Shown: piece after piece, positions 5,672-10,531 of the stretch | Layout of the letters: each line of letters begins with the position of its first letter | How positions within the stretch are numbered: position 1 is the first letter of the stretch | From: Candidatus Peribacter sp. UBA2144 | GTDB lineage: Bacteria > Patescibacteriota > Gracilibacteria > Peribacterales > Peribacteraceae | Reading direction: 5' to 3' | Length of the DNA stretch: 10,531 nt | NCBI GenBank assembly: GCA_002328295.1 | Contig: DCXE01000030.1 | Location: 1 to 10,531 of the forward strand | The notes under the pieces: model-generated | What the model was told of the DNA's origin: nothing | The model's database searches: none | Seen by the model: the letters and a program-made list of their open reading frames with translations, nothing else | Position numbers and translations under genes: made by a program

Positions 5672-6670
5672 ATGCCCATCAGGAAACAGGAGGCAGACGA
5701 TATATTAAAGCTATTAAATACAGCTAAAAGGGTTGTGTGTATTACACATAGAAATCCAGATGGGGATGCAATTGGATCTCTGCTTGGGCTTGGTTCTATA
5801 TTGGAAAAAATTCTGGAAAAACAAGAAGTAGTTTTCCATTGTATGGACGCAGCTCCGGACACTTTTAAATTTCTCCCAGGGGTACTAAGAATTCAGAAAA
5901 GTGTTCAATATGAAGAAGGGGACACTTTTGTATTTTTAGATGCTGCTGAGCCTAAGCTAACGGGTCTTGATCTGGAGCATCCCCAATTGTTTAACGGAAC
6001 TTATAAATCAATCGTAATAGATCATCATCCTACGAATTCAAAGTTTGGAAACGTAAATATTATCGAAGCAAAAGCCGCTTCCACATGCGAAATAGTAGTA
6101 GCTTTGGCGGATCAGCTTGGATGGGCAATCGATTCGGATACTGCGACTTGTCTTCTAACAGGAGTTTATACAGATACGGGAGGATTATTGCATAGCAATA
6201 CGACTGCCACTGTTTACAAGACTGTTGCCAGGCTTCTTCGAAGTGGAGCAAGACAACAGGAAATAGTTCAGGCAGTATTCAGGACTGCTCAATTAAGCAC
6301 GCTTAAGCTATGGGGAAGGGTGCTTGAGAAAATTACTCTTACAGAGGAAGGAGGAGCTATTACAGCCGTAACAGAGGGGGATTTTCGCGCATCCGGTGCT
6401 CACTATTCTCAGTTAACTGGAGCAATTGACTACGTTAACGCGGTCCCGGGTATGTGCTTTTCTATGATCCTCTCGGAGAGAGAAGGGAAAGTGAAAGGAT
6501 CGCTCAGAACTCTTCGCGATGATATAGATGTGTCTGCTATGGCAGGGAAGTTCAGTGGTGGTGGTCACAAAAAAGCAGCCGGCTTCTCTTTGCATGGGAA
6601 GCTGCAGCCGGAAGTAAGGTGGAAGGTAGTGGAGTCTAATGACGACAAACAACTAACAACTAACAACTAA
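5672..6670 (+). CDS. DHH/DHHA1 phosphoesterase, NrnA-like (oligoribonuclease / pAp phosphatase)
   Basis: 332 residues. The N-terminal DHH domain has the Mn-binding motifs in order: THRNPDGDAIGS (residues 25-36; His26, Asp30, Asp32), FLDAAE with Asp90, IDHHPTN (116-122; Asp117, His118, His119), and TDTG with Asp168. The C-terminal DHHA1 domain ends with the substrate-binding GGGHKKAAGF (296-305). This is the layout and length of NrnA (about 310-330 aa), which degrades nano-RNA 2-4 nt long and dephosphorylates pAp in many bacteria lacking Orn; some relatives cleave cyclic dinucleotide products, so the exact substrate is open. ATG 5672 follows a good promoter. The last residues (KQLTTNN) and the TAA stop are encoded by the heptad repeat that fills the downstream convergent gap, suggesting the natural C-terminus was altered by the repeat. 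Confidence 0.92.
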   Translation: MPIRKQEADDILKLLNTAKRVVCITHRNPDGDAIGSLLGLGSILEKILEKQEVVFHCMDAAPDTFKFLPGVLRIQKSVQYEEGDTFVFLDAAEPKLTGLDLEHPQLFNGTYKSIVIDHHPTNSKFGNVNIIEAKAASTCEIVVALADQLGWAIDSDTATCLLTGVYTDTGGLLHSNTTATVYKTVARLLRSGARQQEIVQAVFRTAQLSTLKLWGRVLEKITLTEEGGAITAVTEGDFRASGAHYSQLTGAIDYVNAVPGMCFSMILSEREGKVKGSLRTLRDDIDVSAMAGKFSGGGHKKAAGFSLHGKLQPEVRWKVVESNDDKQLTTNN

Positions 6671-6795
6671 CAATCAACACGTCACGCTTCGCGTGACTTT
6701 CGACAATCAACAATCGACTATATTTTGAATATGTCGAAAGCGTAGCGTGTTGATTGTCGATTGTTGAAAGCGAAGCGTGTTGTTAGTTGTCAGTT
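6648..6795. repeat. Heptad-repeat / hairpin element spanning the nrnA-virB4 convergent gap and both gene ends
   Basis: On the plus strand the element begins inside nrnA with CTAACAA-type heptads, then CAATCAACAC, a hairpin, TTTCGACAATCAACAATCGAC, an AT-rich centre (6718-6733), and then the inverse arm. The inverse arm, read on the minus strand, contains two more copies of a module of the form AACAC-GCTTCGC (or GCTACGC)-TTTC-RACAATC. Thus three modules share one plan, two of them facing virB4. Both stop codons (nrnA TAA, virB4 TAA in ACAACTAACAAC) lie within heptads. Confidence 0.85.
6681..6700 (+). terminator. Terminator of the DHH phosphoesterase gene
   Basis: GTCACGC (6681-6687) pairs perfectly with GCGTGAC (6691-6697) around TTC, followed by only TTT (6698-6700) and then CGACAATC. 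The stem is strong but the T-tract short, so efficiency is uncertain. It starts 11 nt after the stop. Confidence 0.7.
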
Positions 6796-9491
6796 GCCTC
6801 TTCCTCCTCATTTGACTCCTCATTGACATCTTCTCCATCCGATCCTGCCGCAGGCGGTGTTGCCTGTTTAAGAGTTATGTTTTTGTCAAAGCCTGTATCT
6901 GGTTTCGATTTTTTATCGGGCTTGGGCTTAGATTCGGGTTCGGGTTCGGGCGAGCTTGTGCTGAGCGGAGCCTGCGATGAGCTAGTCGAATTCGCCGAAG
7001 CAGGCTCGGGTTCATCAGTTTTTTCTTTCTCTTTTCCCTTCACTTCCTCGTTCTCAACTTCTTCTTTAATTTCCTCCTTAGCTTCTTCTTTCACTTCTTC
7101 TTCCTTAGCTTCTTCTTTCACTTCCTCCTCCTTAACTTCTTCCTTTGGTGTTTCCTCGGGTTCCCCACTACGCTCTTCCTCCTTCGCCCTACGCGCTTCG
7201 GACGACAAGTCGGGCTCCGCGGGGCCTTCGGCGGGTTTGGGTTTAGGTTCAGGGCTAGGACTAGGGTTAGGGTTAGATTCTTCGGGGGTTTTTTCTTTAT
7301 CTTCGACTTTCTTCTCACCCTCACCCTCGCCCTCTTTTACCTCTTCCTTCTTTTCTTCGGTTGCTTTGGATTCTTCGGTTACTTCGGTTTCCTTCTTCTC
7401 CACAAATGCCTCATCTGCTTTTTCCTCTTGTTTCACACCTTCTGCTGATTTATCGGCCAGTTCGTCACTTGTGGACCCAGATGATTTGTCAGCTTCATTT
7501 ACTGCAGCAAGGCGCTTGGATCTTTGCCTCTTGGCAATTTCCTCAGGATTTGTGGTGATAACTGCAGACTCTTGCGGACTTGCGATTATTTGAATAGCTA
7601 CGTGCCTGTTACCAGCAAAGAATAATCCTTGTCCTACTTCGGATCCCAGGAGCAGATACTTTTCACCGTCGGTGAGATAAAATATTTTCTGTAGATTATC
7701 AACAGCACTAGGAGATTGTTTAAGAAGAACTTGGAATGATGCATTTGTAATAATCGGTTTTCCATATGGTGAGTTTAAGAAGTCTTCGACATCCTGAGTA
7801 ATTGTGGTTACTCCCAAGTAATACTTTCTAGCACGCTTGATAAGCCCATATAAGAACCGTGCTGAGTCTTCGTGTTGAATCAAGCTCCATGCCTCATCAA
7901 TTACAAGGATTCGTTTCTTGAAGTCTGCGCGGATACGGTTCCAGATCAGGTTAATAACAACGTACATCGCAATCGGTCGCAGTGATTCTTCCAAATCCCT
8001 TATTTGAAAAACAACCATCTGATTATTCATTTCTACGTTAGTTGGCTGATCAAATAGTCCGGTGTAGCTTCCTTCTGTGTACTTGGAAAGCGTTCTTGCC
8101 ATGTTTTCTCCTCCTTCCGTAGTCATCAGTACATCAACCAAGTCCCCCATAACAGGCACTTCTTTGGCTGCAGGATCTTCTGTTTCCAAGGTAATATTTT
8201 TTAGTGCATAAGTGTCCAGAATTGCCTTATCCAAAATTCCATCTTCAGCGGGAGTAAGTGTTCCAAGCATCAGCTTGAAAAGACCATGCAGGTTTATTAC
8301 AGCAGCACGAAGAATTTCTCCTGTAGTTGCCTCATCTCCTCGGACTGCTATTGGAAGATCGAAAGGATTAATTCGGTTCGAGCTCTCAAGTGAAATTGGA
8401 ATATGTGTTCCGCCTATGGTTTCACATAATTCCCTGTACTCATTTTCCGGGTCGACAACATACATCTCTGTTCCATACATCAATGATCTAAGCATCTCGA
8501 GTTTCACTGTAAAAGATTTACCAGCACCAGATGTAGCGAACACAGTTGAGTTAGCGTTTGGTAGATCAAATCTGTCGAATATAACAAGGCTATCGTTGTG
8601 CCGGTTTATTCCGTAAAGGATTCCATGGTCATCGGTTAGATCTGAGCTAGAGAATGGGAAACAGGCTGATGCCGGAGAGGTATTCATGTTTCTGTTTACC
8701 TCCAACTCGTCAATTCCGAATGGTATTGTGGAAATCCAGCCGTGTTCCATTTGCATAAAAGCCGGCTTGGTTATGACCAACTTTCCTCCAAGCAGAGATT
8801 CCATATCAGTCTGCAACTTCTTAAGTTTTTCCTTATCATCCGAGTATATAGTCACATACAAACCAAGCTGAAAGAGTTTCTCTCGTCCTCGAGTAAGAAG
8901 GTCTCTTAGCTCCTCGGCATCCTGCAATGCAGCCTCAAGTGCCGGGTCTCGAACTATTCCACGTTGTTCCAACATATGCATAGACGAACGCATTTGTGTT
9001 ACTTTCTTCCTAAGAAGCTTTAGAACAGTTTTGTTATCAGCTGGATAAATGAACTGCGAGATGTTCATGTGAGCATCAAAGTTGATTTCCTCCGAAAGCC
9101 AGTTTGGATATATGTAGTGTGGCCAGTTGACGGCATACAAAGTCCTGGCATGCAGATCATTTAACAATATTTCATCTGGTTTTACTTCCATACCGGCCGG
9201 AGCGATGATATCCAGTGTTTTCTGCAGTCCTTCTTCATATCTCTTTAGTGCCTCCTGATCTTTTGCAGAAAGTGCTTTAACTTTCATCTTCTTGGTTGCC
9301 CTTAGTGTTTTCTCTACTTTTCTGTGCAGACCCAATAGGTCATCTATAGCCGCGACCATAGTCGTAATCATTCCAATTTTTACTTTAGGCGGAGTTTCAG
9401 CGGCAGTTTTCTTCGTTGCAACTTCGGCAGGAGCATGTGTCTCTGCTTTAACGCCTTTAGCCGTAGGAGTTTTTGTTTTTTTCTGTGCCAT
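6783..9491 (-). CDS. VirB4/TraC-like type IV secretion ATPase with a long charged C-terminal tail
   Basis: 902 residues. Residues 1-40 are Lys/Thr/Ala-rich; 45-310 match the variable N-terminal part of VirB4/TraC proteins; about 311-650 is the RecA-like AAA+ motor with Walker A FATSGAGKS (318-326), VVDPENEY (345-352), Walker B RILVIDEA (527-534), and the TITQDVEDF segment (563-571) typical of this family. VirB4 powers pilus assembly and substrate transfer at the inner face of the cytoplasmic membrane; no membrane helix is seen. After about residue 655 comes a ~245-residue low-complexity tail rich in Glu, Lys, Pro and Ser, with 9-residue repeats and a KPKP/SPSP block, absent from classical VirB4 (about 800 aa total). 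It pairs logically with the VirB2-like genes at 7-665. A good promoter precedes ATG 9491; AGAGGA lies 11 nt upstream, too far for an ideal ribosome site. The stop lies in a heptad repeat. Confidence 0.93.
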   Translation of the reverse strand: MAQKKTKTPTAKGVKAETHAPAEVATKKTAAETPPKVKIGMITTMVAAIDDLLGLHRKVEKTLRATKKMKVKALSAKDQEALKRYEEGLQKTLDIIAPAGMEVKPDEILLNDLHARTLYAVNWPHYIYPNWLSEEINFDAHMNISQFIYPADNKTVLKLLRKKVTQMRSSMHMLEQRGIVRDPALEAALQDAEELRDLLTRGREKLFQLGLYVTIYSDDKEKLKKLQTDMESLLGGKLVITKPAFMQMEHGWISTIPFGIDELEVNRNMNTSPASACFPFSSSDLTDDHGILYGINRHNDSLVIFDRFDLPNANSTVFATSGAGKSFTVKLEMLRSLMYGTEMYVVDPENEYRELCETIGGTHIPISLESSNRINPFDLPIAVRGDEATTGEILRAAVINLHGLFKLMLGTLTPAEDGILDKAILDTYALKNITLETEDPAAKEVPVMGDLVDVLMTTEGGENMARTLSKYTEGSYTGLFDQPTNVEMNNQMVVFQIRDLEESLRPIAMYVVINLIWNRIRADFKKRILVIDEAWSLIQHEDSARFLYGLIKRARKYYLGVTTITQDVEDFLNSPYGKPIITNASFQVLLKQSPSAVDNLQKIFYLTDGEKYLLLGSEVGQGLFFAGNRHVAIQIIASPQESAVITTNPEEIAKRQRSKRLAAVNEADKSSGSTSDELADKSAEGVKQEEKADEAFVEKKETEVTEESKATEEKKEEVKEGEGEGEKKVEDKEKTPEESNPNPSPSPEPKPKPAEGPAEPDLSSEARRAKEEERSGEPEETPKEEVKEEEVKEEAKEEEVKEEAKEEIKEEVENEEVKGKEKEKTDEPEPASANSTSSSQAPLSTSSPEPEPESKPKPDKKSKPDTGFDKNITLKQATPPAAGSDGEDVNEESNEEEEATDN
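6968..7007. repeat. Palindromic element inside the virB4 tail coding region
   Basis: GAGCCTGC (6968-6975) and GCAGGCTC (7000-7007) form a perfect 8-bp inverted repeat around a 24-nt spacer that itself contains the palindrome CGAATTCG. It encodes a Ser/Thr/Ala/Pro stretch (around ASANSTSSSQAPLS) unlike the Glu/Lys repeats on one side. The sequence resembles the intergenic REP-like palindromes commonly seen between genes, here kept in frame. Confidence 0.6.
7078..7131 (-). repeat. 27-bp tandem repeat encoding KEEEVKEEA units
   Basis: Two 27-bp units (7078-7104 and 7105-7131) differ at only two positions, both T/C, and are flanked by partial copies (about 7053-7077 and 7132-7143). They encode the 9-residue periodic EEVKEEAKE pattern of the VirB4 tail, predicted to be a charged single helix or disordered. 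Confidence 0.85.
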
Positions 9492-9509
9492 AGTTCAATT
9501 AATCCTCTT

Positions 9510-9538
9510 ATTATAGCCGAAATCTTCGATTTTGTCCT
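9510..9538 (-). promoter_or_regulatory. Promoter for virB4
   Basis: On the minus strand AGGACA (9538-9533) and a perfect TATAAT (9515-9510) are separated by 17 nt. Transcription would start about 11 nt before the ATG. A 5-bp stem, CCTTT-GCG-AAAGG (9536-9548), overlaps the -35 and a small CGAA/TTCG inverted repeat lies in the spacer. The 96-nt gap means virB4 can be expressed independently of the upstream lipoprotein gene. Confidence 0.7.
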
Positions 9539-9587
9539 TTGCGAAAGGTTGCCTTGGCTCAAAACTATTGTGTGATGAGATCTTCCT

Positions 9588-10388
9588 TTATTCTTCAATT
9601 ACAATCCCCAAATCCTCGAGCCCTGGGACCTCTATGACCTTAAGTCCCGAAATCAAGATCTCGCGGTTTTTATCTATTGCCTCCTCTCTTTCTAGGCCTA
9701 CTTTGAGTAGTTTCTTGGTTATCTTGATTATTTTCTTATTTTGGCTCTCTCTGGTTTCAATTTCGGCAAGCTCGGATTCAAGCTTTGCAAGCTCCTCTTG
9801 CTTTGGCCCTGCGGCGGCATATTTCTTGTCTTTTAGGGCGTGTCTAATGAATTTTTCAACCGCTCTTACCTCCTTTTTCTTCGCCCTTCTTTCCTCTTTG
9901 ATTGAATCCGCCCTCTCGTCAAGTTCGGTTATTTTAACTTCAATTCGCTTATTCATACCCTTCAAGGATTCCAAATATCTGTTTATAGCCTTATCCCTGT
10001 CCAGAGATCGGTTAAGCATATCTATGATATCCACTTGAAGAACTGTTCCATATTCCTGCAGTAAATCGAAGGTTTCGTCAGTATCAATCGAATTTGCCTG
10101 CGCAAATTTGACCTGTACGTCTATTCCTTCGAGAGCGCTAATTACTTTCATCATATGGTTCTGAGAAAGATATAGGCTTACAAAGGCACCAAGGGATGGA
10201 CTTGGACGCACAAGCTTTGTTGGCAAGGTGCTTTTTCCGGCATATATAACCGAAACTAATGAGCTTTTTGGCCCACTGACCTTAAGTTTAGATTCAGGAT
10301 CCTCGGGAGTTTGCCCAGCATCTTTTCCACAGCTAACAAGTATCAAAGCCGAGGCAATTGCCAATGAGAGGGTATGAAGGCCCTTCAT
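9588..10388 (-). CDS. Coiled-coil lipoprotein of unknown function
   Basis: 266 residues from ATG 10388. Residues 1-20 are a lipoprotein signal peptide: Lys2, a hydrophobic stretch LSLAIASALI, and a lipobox LVSC with Cys20 as the lipidated residue, followed by GKD. Residues about 21-45 are a flexible linker; 46-135 look globular; 140-232 are Glu/Lys/Arg-rich and predicted coiled coil (KRIEVKITELDERADSIKEE and following); the end (IEVPGLEDLGIVIEE) is acidic. I recognise no family. The longer reading from ATG 10406 adds MCYNNI in front of a complete signal peptide and overlaps the promoter, so it is rejected. It is encoded directly upstream of virB4 on the same strand, so a role in the pilus/secretion apparatus is possible but not shown. 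No Shine-Dalgarno sequence is present. Confidence 0.82.
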   Translation of the reverse strand: MKGLHTLSLAIASALILVSCGKDAGQTPEDPESKLKVSGPKSSLVSVIYAGKSTLPTKLVRPSPSLGAFVSLYLSQNHMMKVISALEGIDVQVKFAQANSIDTDETFDLLQEYGTVLQVDIIDMLNRSLDRDKAINRYLESLKGMNKRIEVKITELDERADSIKEERRAKKKEVRAVEKFIRHALKDKKYAAAGPKQEELAKLESELAEIETRESQNKKIIKITKKLLKVGLEREEAIDKNREILISGLKVIEVPGLEDLGIVIEE

Positions 10389-10394
10389 AATGTT

Positions 10395-10403
10395 ATTATA
10401 ACA
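10395..10403 (-). promoter_or_regulatory. Extended -10 promoter for the lipoprotein gene, probably leaderless
   Basis: Minus-strand TGTTATAAT: a perfect TATAAT (10400-10395) preceded by TGn, an extended -10. It ends 6 nt before the ATG at 10388, so the expected start site coincides with the A of the ATG. The -35 region is poor (TGTATA at 17 nt spacing). Confidence 0.7.
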
Positions 10404-10406
10404 CAA

Positions 10407-10531
10407 TATATCATATATATACAGCTATTGTAATATCGATATTTGGCATTTAGAAGGCAATTTTGTATGTGCCATTTCAGGCACAGGATAGGCCAAAAGG
10501 ATAATATATTCTTCTTTCTTTTGTCTTAATA
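10407..10531. other. Right-end non-coding stretch upstream of the lipoprotein gene
   Basis: AT-rich DNA with a 12-bp perfect palindrome AATATCGATATT (10432-10443), just upstream of the lipoprotein promoter, and a 6-bp hairpin TGTGCC/GGCACA (10468-10485) with no T-tract. No gene is seen; the next gene lies outside the window. Confidence 0.5.

Noticed and set aside
6648..6795. CRISPR array suggested by repeated short units
   Set aside because: Units are 7 bp, contiguous and degenerate, with no spacers of regular length and no cas genes.
7251..7276. Telomere-like GGGTTAG repeats
   Set aside because: They lie inside virB4 and encode the alternating Pro residues of the NPNPSPSP block; codon repetition explains them.
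6787..7593. 268-codon plus-strand open frame, extremely Ser-rich
   Set aside because: It is the antisense of the Glu/Lys/Pro-rich VirB4 tail; the Ser/Phe/Leu composition is just the complement of GAA/GAG/AAG codons, and it has no promoter or family resemblance.
10389..10406. Upstream start MCYNNI for the lipoprotein
   Set aside because: It overlaps the perfect TATAAT and would place an extra segment before an already complete lipoprotein signal peptide.

Overview
This 10.5 kb window (roughly mid-40s % GC by eye) reads like a chromosomal piece of a small-genome bacterium, most likely Candidate Phyla Radiation/Patescibacteria, perhaps Peregrinibacteria-like. This is inferred from the mix of compact housekeeping enzymes, VirB2-like mini-pilins, a VirB4 ATPase, a PUR-domain protein, an S-layer-type surface protein and very weak Shine-Dalgarno signals; no marker gene settles it. 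TGA is used as a stop (fmt) and no gene has an internal TGA, so the UGA=Gly code of Absconditabacteria/Gracilibacteria is not used.

Layout. 7-665 (+): two tandem small two-helix VirB2/TrbC-type pilin-like proteins, closed by a heptad repeat and terminator. 754-2274 (+): methionyl-tRNA synthetase. 2275-2691: a 417-nt gap full of GC-rich stem-loops. 2692-3009 (+): single-PUR-domain nucleic-acid-binding protein. 3124-~4605 (-): exported protein with a Ca-binding TSP3-like acidic stalk and three SLH domains; its signal peptide is encoded but has no standard start codon. 4670-5530 (-): Met-tRNA formyltransferase. 5531-5671: divergent promoter region. 5672-6670 (+): DHH/DHHA1 phosphoesterase (NrnA-like). 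6783-9491 (-): VirB4-like ATPase with a ~245-residue charged low-complexity tail. 9588-10388 (-): coiled-coil lipoprotein with an extended -10 promoter only 6 nt upstream of its ATG.

Functional links. MetG and Fmt supply the two steps of initiator fMet-tRNA synthesis, although they sit on opposite strands. The pilins, VirB4 and possibly the lipoprotein suggest a reduced type IV secretion/pilus-like cell-surface apparatus, interrupted by housekeeping genes. The SLH protein points to an S-layer-type envelope.

The most unusual feature is a family of 7-bp degenerate repeats (consensus about RTTRACA/ACAATTR) that sits at the 3' ends of six of the eight or nine genes and is absent from the divergent promoter gap. 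In several copies the heptads surround a GC-rich hairpin followed by TTTT or TTTC, i.e. a terminator embedded in a repeat. The repeats supply or abut stop codons, and one copy runs into the N-terminal coding region of the SLH protein, where the start codon is missing.
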